Shown: piece by piece, positions 1 through 6,471 of the stretch
Layout of the letters: every line of letters starts with the position of its first letter
How positions within the stretch are numbered: the stretch's first letter is position 1
Origin: VHBM01 sp052386635
GTDB lineage: Archaea; Thermoproteota; Nitrososphaeria; Nitrososphaerales; Nitrosopumilaceae
Direction: 5' to 3'
Length of the DNA stretch: 11,091 nt
Assembly (NCBI GenBank): GCA_052386635.1
Contig: JBQTJY010000127.1
Span: forward strand, 1-11,091
Position numbers and translations under genes: made by a program
Notes under the pieces: generated by a model
The model's input: only the letters and a program-made list of their open reading frames with translations
What the model was told of the DNA's origin: nothing
The model's database searches: none

Positions 1-2
1 TG

Positions 3-1169
3 CGAGCAAAAACTATTGTTGCCGAGGTAAAATCGTTTAAGAAAAAAATCGAGTCCAACATAGATGAAGTTTTAAAAATTGCAAACGAGCTAAAACAAGA
101 TAATCTTAAGGTTGATGAGCTTGACAAGCGATTACAGGTTATAGTTGTAAGAGGAAAAGCAGAAGTAATATCAACCATACAAAATGAATGTAAGGTCAAA
201 TTTTCTGAAATAACATCAATTAATGATGTTTTAGAATTTAATGAAAAGACTACACAAATTTTAAAAAAAATTGGTGATGTGTTAGGCAGGAATTCAAAAA
301 TAATTCATATCTTTGCAAAAAAATATGCATCAAAACTAAAAGACATTCTTGCTGTACTAACATCAACTCAGTCTGAAATTCAAAAACTTGTCAACAATCA
401 CAAAAAACTTCAAGACGATACTACTGAAGTTTTATCAAATATATCATTAATCAACGAATTGCAAAAAACTTTGGCAGAAAAGCATACAAGAATTTCTGAG
501 ATACAAAAAAACATTGAAGAATATGAAATAAAAATAAAGACAAACAAAGACGAGATTGAAAAAATAAAGACTTCGCAAGAGTATCTGGATTTTTTAAAAA
601 TAAAAAAGACAATCGATAATTTAGAAAACGAAAAAAACCAGATCAAATCTGACATTAACACACAATTTGCAAAAATTTCACGACCATTGAGTAGATATGA
701 ATACGTGTCCTCATTTGATAAACCACAAAAACAACTTCTTGAAAAACTAGTTGCAGAACCCTTTGACGTACTCAATACTTCCAATAAGGAAAACATCATC
801 CAAATCTTACTTGCCGCAAAAAAAAGTGTTCAAGGTGGTTCAGTTTCCGTAAAAGATCATGAAAAAACTATTGCAAACATTGATGAGACTATATCATCAC
901 TTGATAACTATATCTCAAAAATATTAGATTTTTCTCACAAAAAAGAGGAGACAGAAAAAAAAGTTGGCAGCTTTAATAGCAACAAATTAGAAAGACTTGA
1001 AAAAGATGCATCAAAAAATATATCTGACAAACAGGACGCTGAATCAAAAATTCAGAATTTAAAAAAAGAGATACAAGAAATTAATCAAAAGATTCCTGAA
1101 CTTGTTTCTGACATAGAAAATAGACTACAAGTAATATCTGACACAACATACAAAGTTTTAACAAATTAA
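3..1169 (+). CDS. Coiled-coil protein, 5' end outside the window
   Basis: The frame is open from the first full codon, so this gene starts upstream; 388 residues are visible. The GTG at 279 is only an internal codon, because the same frame continues upstream without a stop. The protein is rich in Lys, Glu, Asn, Ile and Gln, with long helical stretches typical of a coiled coil over roughly visible residues 1-220 and again from about 285 to the end. Between them (about 225-285) lies a less helical section containing SRPLSRYEYVSSF and a Gly-Gly turn, so two coils may be separated by a small globular or hinge domain. I see no Walker motif or membrane segment, so calling it SMC or Rad50 is not justified from this part. 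Function unknown. A T-run follows the stop, and the next gene has its own promoter. Confidence 0.85.
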   Translation, partial: RAKTIVAEVKSFKKKIESNIDEVLKIANELKQDNLKVDELDKRLQVIVVRGKAEVISTIQNECKVKFSEITSINDVLEFNEKTTQILKKIGDVLGRNSKIIHIFAKKYASKLKDILAVLTSTQSEIQKLVNNHKKLQDDTTEVLSNISLINELQKTLAEKHTRISEIQKNIEEYEIKIKTNKDEIEKIKTSQEYLDFLKIKKTIDNLENEKNQIKSDINTQFAKISRPLSRYEYVSSFDKPQKQLLEKLVAEPFDVLNTSNKENIIQILLAAKKSVQGGSVSVKDHEKTIANIDETISSLDNYISKILDFSHKKEETEKKVGSFNSNKLERLEKDASKNISDKQDAESKIQNLKKEIQEINQKIPELVSDIENRLQVISDTTYKVLTN

Positions 1170-1182
1170 CGCACAAGCAAAA

Positions 1183-1188
1183 TTTTTT
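1183..1188 (+). terminator. Oligo-T terminator after the coiled-coil gene
   Basis: Six consecutive T residues lie 13 nt after the stop codon at 1169. Archaeal RNA polymerase commonly terminates at U-runs without a strong hairpin, and none is visible here. The position between the stop and the next promoter fits. Confidence 0.45.
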
Positions 1189-1192
1189 ACCT

Positions 1193-1207
1193 AAACTTAA
1201 TTAGTTT
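1193..1207 (+). promoter_or_regulatory. TATA element within a palindrome, JAMM gene promoter
   Basis: The element TTAAT (1197-1201) is centred 27 nt before the GTG at 1226, the spacing expected if transcription starts at the start codon. It sits inside an inverted repeat, AAACT-TAATT-AGTTT, with 5-nt arms. The palindrome could be chance in AT-rich DNA, or an operator that overlaps the TATA box. Confidence 0.5.
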
Positions 1208-1225
1208 TTAAAAAAATTATCATGT

Positions 1226-1627
1226 GTGATATTTAAAAAAGCAAAATTTGAGAGGCATATTTCATTAAAAAAAGATGTGCGTGACGGAATCTTGTCTTTT
1301 TGCAAGATGAAGCATCCAAACGAAGGGATTCTAATTTTAAAAGGAAAATCAAAAAAAGGAAATATTCTCATTGATGGTCTGGTCATCCCACCTTTTTCCT
1401 ACAGTGATCCAACCTTTGCTGGATTTCCACAATCCTTTCTGCCACTTGATCTAGATTATGTAGGTATAGTTCATTCTCATCCAAGTGGTTCTGCAAGACC
1501 ATCATTAACTGATCTGCACAATTTTTTTGGGTTGGTTTCTCTCATAGTACAATCACCATACGATGATGATGACATTTTTGCATGGGACAGTAACGGAAAC
1601 CAACTTAGTATGACTGTGATTGATTAA
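1226..1627 (+). CDS. JAMM/MPN+ metalloprotease, desampylase-like
   Basis: A 133-aa protein consisting of one JAB1/MPN domain. The full JAMM zinc signature is visible: H83-S-H85, seven residues, S93, two residues, D96, with E33 in NEGILILKG as the likely general-base glutamate. Single-domain archaeal JAMM proteins of this size (for example HvJAMM1 of Haloferax) are metal-dependent isopeptidases that remove ubiquitin-like SAMP modifiers, so a cytoplasmic deconjugation role is the best inference; the actual substrate is unknown. The start is GTG at 1226, supported by a TATA element 27 nt upstream; the out-of-frame ATG at 1222 leads nowhere. No ubiquitin-like protein or E1 enzyme is encoded in the window. 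The family call is firm, the substrate open. Confidence 0.92.
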   Translation: MIFKKAKFERHISLKKDVRDGILSFCKMKHPNEGILILKGKSKKGNILIDGLVIPPFSYSDPTFAGFPQSFLPLDLDYVGIVHSHPSGSARPSLTDLHNFFGLVSLIVQSPYDDDDIFAWDSNGNQLSMTVID

Positions 1628-1662
1628 ACCCGATAAAAAATCAGATGAAAATGTGACAAAAC

Positions 1663-1677
1663 TTTATAAGGTTTTTT
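1663..1677 (+). promoter_or_regulatory. TATA element followed by a T6 run
   Basis: TTTATAAG at 1663-1670 is a strong archaeal TATA box. A T6 run follows at 1672-1677 and could terminate the JAMM transcript. With the spacing seen elsewhere in the window, this box would start transcription near 1693, which is 10 nt inside the open reading frame that begins with ATG 1683. Confidence 0.5.
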
Positions 1678-1682
1678 AGTAG

Positions 1683-2000
1683 ATGAATGTTGTCTTGTTT
1701 AATTATAAAACGTATTTGATATTTCTATTTGCAAGCTTGGCAGTAAGCATTGGTCTACAAATGATACTTCCATTTCCATATGGACTAGGAGCTGCACTTG
1801 CAATCTTTATCGCGTTTCCACTGATGCTTAGAAGGCGATATATGAGTAGAATGCGTGGATATGGTAATTTTGGTGGTGGCGGATTTTTTGGACTAAATCA
1901 AACACCAACTGTAAAGTATGTTTGTCTTACCTGTAGCAACAGGTTCAAGGGAGCCGAATGTCCACGCTGTGGCTCAAAGATGAAAAGAGCCGACTTTTAA
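1683..2000 (+). CDS. Small membrane protein with C-terminal zinc ribbon
   Basis: A 105-aa protein with two hydrophobic helices (about residues 9-29 and 33-48), then a basic stretch (RRRYMSRMR), a Gly-rich linker (GNFGGGGFFG, 61-70) and a C-terminal zinc ribbon with C81-x2-C84 and C93-x2-C96. The positive-inside rule places the basic segment and zinc ribbon in the cytoplasm as a membrane-tethered module. Function unknown; such ribbons may bind nucleic acid or protein. The ATG at 1683 gives the longest frame, but the TATA box at 1663-1670 would start an RNA downstream of it, so TTG 1695 is a possible true start; either leaves both helices intact. The next gene begins 9 nt after the stop and is probably co-transcribed. 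Confidence 0.8.
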   Translation: MNVVLFNYKTYLIFLFASLAVSIGLQMILPFPYGLGAALAIFIAFPLMLRRRYMSRMRGYGNFGGGGFFGLNQTPTVKYVCLTCSNRFKGAECPRCGSKMKRADF

Positions 2001-2009
2001 AACCACAGT

Positions 2010-2336
2010 ATGACATTAGATGAGCTAAGAAAAAAAGCAATTTATCAAAACACAATTGATGCTTGGATTGCCGCATGTGAAGAAAAAAATCACGATTGGT
2101 ATGAAACAGAAGACTATAAAAAATTCATAGCTTATCTTAAGGAAAACCAAGTAAAGATGCAAAAATTTCCACTATGTGTCAAGGAGACAGGTGGAATGTA
2201 TGAACGTGGAAAAGACAAGACAAAATTTGCAGAACTCTTGTCAACATCGGAAGATGAAAACTCGGCAGCATACACAGTTAAACTAAATGATACTACAGTA
2301 GAGCTAATACGAAATTTTGCGCTATTAAAGAATTAA
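2010..2336 (+). CDS. Conserved-looking hypothetical protein, 108 aa
   Basis: A soluble, mixed-charge protein of 108 aa with no signal peptide, membrane segment or metal motif. The N-terminal half is predicted helical and rich in Lys, Glu and aromatic residues (DAWIAACEEKNHDWYETEDY), followed by a segment with FPLCVKETGGMYERG and an apparently beta-alpha C-terminus (AYTVKLNDTTVELIRNF). I do not recognise the family. It begins 9 nt after the zinc-ribbon membrane protein and has no TATA element at the usual distance, which suggests co-transcription with that gene. Codon use matches its neighbours. A real gene is likely from its length, position and ATG start, but the function cannot be inferred. 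Confidence 0.75.
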   Translation: MTLDELRKKAIYQNTIDAWIAACEEKNHDWYETEDYKKFIAYLKENQVKMQKFPLCVKETGGMYERGKDKTKFAELLSTSEDENSAAYTVKLNDTTVELIRNFALLKN

Positions 2337-2366
2337 ATTCATTATTTTAATTACTCAAATAAACCA

Positions 2367-2525
2367 ATGCTCAAAACTCCAGTTGAATGCAAGTGTAAAT
2401 CTTGTGAATGTGGAATAAGAACATACAATGATTCTTCGATCTGTCAGGCATGTGAAGCAGAGCGCCACATATCTGGTGCTAAGAGACAGAATCTTTTAGA
2501 TTCTGTGCCGCAAGAAAAGCATTAG
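2367..2525 (+). CDS. Cys-rich microprotein, 52 aa
   Basis: An ATG-initiated frame of 52 residues with six cysteines arranged C8-x-C10-x2-C13-x-C15 and, ten residues later, C26-x2-C29. This looks like a small zinc-binding knuckle or ribbon. The remaining C-terminus is polar (GAKRQNLLDSV). It follows the 108-aa gene by 30 nt on the same strand and ends 4 nt before the convergent stop of the DppC-like permease, so it fills the space between two genes exactly. Cys spacing that would be unlikely by chance, plus this packing, argue that it is real. Possible promoter: TTAAA at 2333-2337, about 32 nt upstream; read-through from upstream is equally possible. Function unknown. Confidence 0.65.
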   Translation: MLKTPVECKCKSCECGIRTYNDSSICQACEAERHISGAKRQNLLDSVPQEKH

Positions 2526-2529
2526 ATAG

Positions 2530-3891
2530 TTATCGCTTAAGCCTTGGGTTGACTATAGTATCCAATGCATTTCCAATAAACACAAAAGCTAGCCCTGTTA
2601 CTGCTATCATTAATCCTGGAGGTACAACCCACCACCAAAGACCTCGTGCAGCAGCACCATGTATGCTTGCATCATGAAGAATTTGACCCCATGTTGGAAA
2701 ACTAGGATCCCCTAGGCCCAAAAAACTAAGGCCTGCTTCTGTCGTGATTGCCGCAGGCACAGAAATTGCCACACTTGCAAATGCATAAGGCAAAAGCTGA
2801 GGTAAAATGTGTTTTAGAATTATCTTTGAGCTACGCTGGCCCATTATTTTTGAGGCCTCAACATATTGCCGTGTCTTGATCTGCAACGCCATACTGCGTG
2901 AGACCTTGGCAATCCCAACCCAGCCAAAAATCATAAGAAAACCAATCATCACAAAAATACTATTACTAATAGTTACTGCAAGTATAATCAAAAATGGTAA
3001 TGCAGGAAGTGCATAAATCACATCATTGAATCTCATCATAGTTTCATCAGTTTTTTTCCCAATGAATCCTGCATAGACACCATACGATAGTCCCATAACA
3101 ACAGAACCAATAGCCACTGCTATGCCAATAAACAAAGCAAGCGGTGTGCCCCACAATAATCCCACAGAAAGGTCTCGTCTAAGCTCATCTGTTCCAACAA
3201 ACCCAAAAACCTTGCCACCTAAAATCAAGTTAGACTCGATAATCTCATTTTCTAAACTTACACCAACAAGTCTTATTAAAAATACATATCTTCCCTCTAA
3301 AACTTTTTGTGAGCTAGATTCTGAAAAAACAATCTGCTCAGCTGAAATGTCATCTAAGGAAAAACCAAACTTTTCGGATTGTAAGAAAAGATTCTTTTTG
3401 ATTGCATCATCTGTTGAAAATACACGTTCATGATGTACTACAGATTCAGAATATGGTAATGAACGTGATAGAAGTTCTACAGTTATACCATCAGGTCTTA
3501 ATACAGATATTTGTAAAAGCGGAGCTCCAGAATATTTTGCTGTAAATTCGTAGATAAAGACATTTGTAAAATAAACAAACTCGAAAACGACACTAAACTC
3601 TTGAGAAAATACGGTAAGATCTCCTACTCTTTGAAGCGACTCTTTAGAACTTGCTAAAATCTGGTGCTCTGGAATTTTTTCAGAAAGAAACAGGTTTACC
3701 CATGCAGGAAGTGCTATTTTTGGAAACCCTAACCAACTTTCTGGATTATTCCATGTTTTGAGAGTTTCAAGCGGTATTGTAAGAACAGCTATAATTGAAA
3801 TAATAAAAAGCGCAACCAAAATACCAATTCCAACAAGGCCAATTTTGTTTCTTACAAACTCTTGACCAATTTCGTTTAGGGTTGTACTCAT
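2530..3891 (-). CDS. ABC transporter permease, DppC/OppC family, with large outer-loop insertion
   Basis: A 453-aa inner-membrane permease of the peptide/nickel (Dpp/Opp) class. A first membrane helix lies at about 17-38; the family motif GTDELRRD (233-240, usually GTDELGRD) precedes the transport core. Core helices lie at about 244-270, 295-325, 370-390 and 420-445. The EAA loop that contacts the ATPase is at about 342-370, including the conserved Gly (MGQRSSKI), and the family's EAGLSFLGLG...PTWG segment at 385-402 is intact. The segment between helix 1 and the core is about 190 residues, against a few tens in typical DppC, and looks beta-rich; topology puts it outside the membrane. It starts 1 nt after the DppB-like gene and must be its partner. 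Substrate cannot be told; no binding protein or ATPase is in the window. Confidence 0.93.
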   Translation of the reverse strand: MSTTLNEIGQEFVRNKIGLVGIGILVALFIISIIAVLTIPLETLKTWNNPESWLGFPKIALPAWVNLFLSEKIPEHQILASSKESLQRVGDLTVFSQEFSVVFEFVYFTNVFIYEFTAKYSGAPLLQISVLRPDGITVELLSRSLPYSESVVHHERVFSTDDAIKKNLFLQSEKFGFSLDDISAEQIVFSESSSQKVLEGRYVFLIRLVGVSLENEIIESNLILGGKVFGFVGTDELRRDLSVGLLWGTPLALFIGIAVAIGSVVMGLSYGVYAGFIGKKTDETMMRFNDVIYALPALPFLIILAVTISNSIFVMIGFLMIFGWVGIAKVSRSMALQIKTRQYVEASKIMGQRSSKIILKHILPQLLPYAFASVAISVPAAITTEAGLSFLGLGDPSFPTWGQILHDASIHGAAARGLWWWVVPPGLMIAVTGLAFVFIGNALDTIVNPRLKR

Positions 3892-3892
3892 A

Positions 3893-4945
3893 TTATCTCG
3901 TCTTTACCCTTGGATCAAAATATCCGTAAAGCAAGTCAGCGACAAAAATGCTTGCAAGGAAAAACACTGTCAAGATATATGTTGCACCAATAATCACAGG
4001 AAGATCCATAACACTAATTGCCTCAAAGTAAAGGCGACCCATGCCAGGCCAATCAAAAACGGCTTCGGTAATTATTGCACCGCCAAGAGAACCTGATAGA
4101 CTAAGTGCTAAGATAGTAACAATTGGTGGCGCGGCATTTTTTAGCGCATGACCATAAACTATCTTTTTTTGATTTATGCCAATAGTTTTTTTTGCAATAA
4201 CAAAGTCTTCTTGTAAAATTCCAATCATAAAATTACGAACAAGATACGCCCAAGACCCAAACCCAATCAAAACAATCGTTATCAAAGGAAGCGTCATATG
4301 ATACAAGAGTGCAGCTATGTATCCTGGGTCTGATGGCAACACCGAAGGAGTGGCGCGAGCAGGGAACAGCTGATATACAAAGGCAAAAACAAAGATCATA
4401 ATCATTCCAATCCACCAAACAGGAAAGCTACTGCTAACTACTGCAAACGTTGAGGTTATTCTATCTACTTTTGAATTAATCTTGCTGCTAGCTAGAGAAC
4501 CAAGAAAAATACCTATAATTGAAATTATTATAGTTGCTGTGGTAAAAAGAAGAATAGTTTTTGGCATCTTTTCTAATAAGATGTCTTTTACATCAGAAGA
4601 CCCAGAATCACTTGTAAGAAAAGTTGCGCGTCCAAAGTCTAAAATTAAAATCTTGTATATTGTTAATCCAATTCTTTGAGGTGAATGCCAAGGCAAGTCA
4701 AGACCTAATGCTTTAGACCGCTGGTTGATTTGTTCTTGAACGAATTTTTCAAATTCATCTGCACTTGCAAAGTTGCTTGCAATGGCTGGATTTTGAGTTA
4801 TTTCATTTCGTACCTGAAAGGCAACTCCTTGCTTTAGGATCACATCCATGTTAGAGCCAACAAGTGCAATTGTTAGCAATAATGTGGCCATAAGCACACC
4901 AAACATGGTGAGAAGGCGCGTTGCAACGTATCGCTTAAGACCCAA
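3893..4945 (-). CDS. ABC transporter permease, DppB/OppB family
   Basis: A 350-aa permease that pairs with the adjacent DppC-like subunit to form the membrane channel of a peptide/nickel-type ABC importer. The N-terminal helix is at about 9-30, followed by an outer loop with the family's DFG element (103-105). Further helices lie at about 130-150, 165-192, 213-238, 274-296 and 315-342. The EAA loop facing the ATPase is at about 246-274 (IGINQKKIVYGHALKN), and the conserved ITEAVFDWPGMGRL is at 292-305. The start is TTG at 4945, giving the expected basic N-terminus; a clear TATA box 27 nt upstream supports it as a leaderless start. The gene order B then C with a 1-nt gap indicates one transcript. 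Confidence 0.94.
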   Translation of the reverse strand: MGLKRYVATRLLTMFGVLMATLLLTIALVGSNMDVILKQGVAFQVRNEITQNPAIASNFASADEFEKFVQEQINQRSKALGLDLPWHSPQRIGLTIYKILILDFGRATFLTSDSGSSDVKDILLEKMPKTILLFTTATIIISIIGIFLGSLASSKINSKVDRITSTFAVVSSSFPVWWIGMIMIFVFAFVYQLFPARATPSVLPSDPGYIAALLYHMTLPLITIVLIGFGSWAYLVRNFMIGILQEDFVIAKKTIGINQKKIVYGHALKNAAPPIVTILALSLSGSLGGAIITEAVFDWPGMGRLYFEAISVMDLPVIIGATYILTVFFLASIFVADLLYGYFDPRVKTR

Positions 4946-4967
4946 CCAATAAAATAATAAAATTTGG

Positions 4968-4974
4968 TTTATAA
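4968..4974 (-). promoter_or_regulatory. TATA box of the permease operon
   Basis: On the minus strand GGTTATAAACC contains TTATA centred at 4972, exactly 27 nt before the TTG start at 4945. The spacing equals that of the neighbouring 55-aa gene, which argues for a leaderless mRNA and for the TTG start. Confidence 0.7.
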
Positions 4975-4982
4975 CCTAGCTG

Positions 4983-4993
4983 AAAATAAAAAA
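4983..4993 (-). terminator. Oligo-T terminator after the 55-aa zinc-ribbon gene
   Basis: On the minus strand, T6 (4993-4988), A, then T4 begins about 11 nt after the stop codon at 5004. It lies just upstream of the permease promoter and separates the two transcription units. No hairpin partner is visible. Confidence 0.5.
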
Positions 4994-5003
4994 GGAGGCT
5001 GTT

Positions 5004-5171
5004 TTAGGCACAGCACACGGACTTTTTCCATTTATCCATTTGAATTTGATAACCACAATCTTTACACAAAAGCCAACTTCGCTCCTGGAGAACTTTTAGC
5101 GGAGCTTCATATCTTGTATAAAATAGGTTGTCTCCATCGCAGGACGGACAGGGAATACATAGATGTTTCAT
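5004..5171 (-). CDS. Zinc-ribbon microprotein, 55 aa
   Basis: A 55-residue protein with a classic two-knuckle zinc ribbon: C8-x2-C11 (CPSC) and C36-x2-C39 (CKDC) about 24 residues apart, plus C5 and a C53-C54 pair near the C-terminus. The middle contains aromatic and basic residues, and no membrane segment is present. The frame can be extended 8 codons to a TTG at 5195, but the ATG at 5171 is preferred because a strong TATA box is centred exactly 27 nt upstream of it, and the TTG lies inside that box. The gene has its own promoter and T-run terminator between the secreted protein gene and the permease operon. Small proteins of this kind often act as nucleic-acid or transcription accessory factors, but the role here is unknown. 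Confidence 0.75.
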   Translation of the reverse strand: MKHLCIPCPSCDGDNLFYTRYEAPLKVLQERSWLLCKDCGYQIQMDKWKKSVCCA

Positions 5172-5193
5172 TAAAATTATTTGCAAGTTTTTC

Positions 5194-5201
5194 AATATAA
5201 G
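5194..5201 (-). promoter_or_regulatory. TATA box of the 55-aa zinc-ribbon gene
   Basis: Minus-strand CCTTATATTG contains TTATA centred at 5198, 27 nt before ATG 5171. GC-rich sequence immediately upstream (CGCGGGCC on the minus strand) stands out in this AT-rich region and could include a factor-binding element. Confidence 0.7.
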
Positions 5202-5235
5202 GCCCGCGTAGAATTGATAAGTTGTTCTTTTTTGT

Positions 5236-5256
5236 AAAAAAACTAATTTTGATTAG
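5236..5256 (-). terminator. Hairpin plus T7, end of the secreted coiled-coil gene
   Basis: Read on the minus strand, CTAAT-CAAA-ATTAG (5256-5243) forms a 5-bp stem followed directly by seven T residues (5242-5236), about 23 nt after the stop codon at 5279. It lies between that gene and the promoter of the 55-aa gene, as a terminator should. A second possible hairpin immediately upstream shares one arm (see findings). Confidence 0.6.
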
Positions 5257-5278
5257 CTTTTGATCGAAAAGTAATGCT

Positions 5279-6361
5279 CTAGTTTTTTGAAGAATTTGTA
5301 ATCTGGGTTATGGTTGTGCCATTTACCAACAACTCGATTATTGTGCCATTTACATTGAGGCGAATTATCGTTCCTTTTAGGCCAGTCTGTATGGCAGTTC
5401 CATTAACATCAAACTGTAGTGATTCTTGAGTAACATTTTCATTTTTACTTGAATCAAGAAAATCATAAGATAGTGTTCCATTAATCTGATCACCTGATGT
5501 GTCTGTAGCATTAGCAATTTTAGTTAATGTTTCCATCTGTTCTCTTGAAAGAGCTGCCCCATCAACAAAAACTTGTAGAGCATCTTTCCATGTTCCTCCA
5601 CTTTCAAGCACTTGACGCATAGAGATTTTTGCTTCTTCCCACATCTTATTTGTATAGTTTAACTGCGCAAGAATAATGTCTTTTGCAGGCCCATCAAGTG
5701 TTGCAACAAATCTGTCATATTGCCACGAGCCAACATAGTTTCCACCGCCTGGCTTTTCCACTATAATTCTTTCTTGAAGTCTCATCTCTGCAATCTTTCT
5801 TTGTTCATTTAAAAATTTCTGATAGTCATCTAACTTTTGTTGCTTTGCTCTTTCCTTTTCTAGCTTTGCTGCAATGTCTTGGCGATATTTGTAAAGTAGT
5901 GCAGTAATTGGATCATTTTCAAAATCAATATCCTTATCAGGCAACGAGTATGCATCATCAAAACTTTTTGCAAGCTGAGATGATGCCAAAGCAGTACCTT
6001 TGATAATGAAAGTAGTGCTTGCAAGACCTATTTTCTCATCTTCTGATGTGGCTGCCACATTTACAATATATTTTCCAGGGATTCTATCCTTTGCCTCAAA
6101 CTCGTGATAAAACTTACCCTCAGAATCAGTTGTAGTAACTATAGAGTCTGAGCCAAGTCTTATCTTTACTTCTGCATTTACAACAGGTTTTTGCGCATGG
6201 TTTACAATATTTCCTGAAATATACAATGGCTCATCATATTGAAAAACATCTTTTGCTGGTTTTACAGCAATAATCAAATCCCACAGCGTAGAGTGAGCTA
6301 GCGGGACATTAGCTAAGAGAAGTACTATTAGTGATAATCCTAGTACAGAGAATCTAGTCAC
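5279..6361 (-). CDS. Secreted Ig-like/coiled-coil protein with sequon-rich tail
   Basis: A 360-aa protein beginning with a signal peptide (hydrophobic residues about 6-22, cleavage probably near 24). Residues about 35-121 look like an Ig-like or carboxypeptidase-regulatory-like beta sandwich (YISGNIVNHAQKPVVNAEV, then TDSEGKFYHEF), a common module of archaeal surface proteins. Residues about 150-203 are a charged coiled coil, followed by a helical region with GSWQYDRFVATLDGP. The last 126 residues contain eight N-x-S/T sequons, three within VNGT repeats at 319-322, 337-340 and 346-349. There is no C-terminal membrane helix or PEFG tail, so it is probably released, or held by partners. The start is GTG at 6361, with a weak TTAAC element 26 nt upstream. 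It is divergent from the PEFG-CTERM gene. Function unknown. Confidence 0.85.
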   Translation of the reverse strand: MTRFSVLGLSLIVLLLANVPLAHSTLWDLIIAVKPAKDVFQYDEPLYISGNIVNHAQKPVVNAEVKIRLGSDSIVTTTDSEGKFYHEFEAKDRIPGKYIVNVAATSEDEKIGLASTTFIIKGTALASSQLAKSFDDAYSLPDKDIDFENDPITALLYKYRQDIAAKLEKERAKQQKLDDYQKFLNEQRKIAEMRLQERIIVEKPGGGNYVGSWQYDRFVATLDGPAKDIILAQLNYTNKMWEEAKISMRQVLESGGTWKDALQVFVDGAALSREQMETLTKIANATDTSGDQINGTLSYDFLDSSKNENVTQESLQFDVNGTAIQTGLKGTIIRLNVNGTIIELLVNGTTITQITNSSKN

Positions 6362-6471
6362 TTTGTTTGATTTTTACTTTGATTGTTAAGATTAGGATCT
6401 ATTCTTTTTTCTCTTTCTTGACAATATTTATTGAGTTATTCACGCATAAGAATACTCATACACCATTAATC
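6362..6471. promoter_or_regulatory. Divergent promoter region of the two surface-protein genes
   Basis: This 110-nt region separates the GTG starts at 6361 (minus) and 6472 (plus). For the minus gene, CTTAAC lies 26 nt from its start. For the plus gene, TTATT at 6436-6440 lies 34 nt before the GTG, implying a leader of only a few nt. Both boxes are weak. The region is also an open frame in the plus direction from TTG 6367, which I consider non-coding. Confidence 0.4.

Noticed and set aside
410..799. 129-aa minus-strand open frame
   Set aside because: It lies antisense inside the coiled-coil gene; its Ser/Phe/Ile-rich content is the mirror of Lys/Glu-rich codons on the other strand.
4994..4998. 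GGAGG resembling a Shine-Dalgarno site on the plus strand
   Set aside because: No start codon follows at a useful distance, and on the other strand it lies just before the terminator T-run of the zinc-ribbon gene.
4964..5200. 78-aa plus-strand open frame
   Set aside because: It is antisense to the zinc-ribbon gene, which has paired CxxC motifs, a precisely spaced TATA box and a T-run terminator; this frame has none of these.
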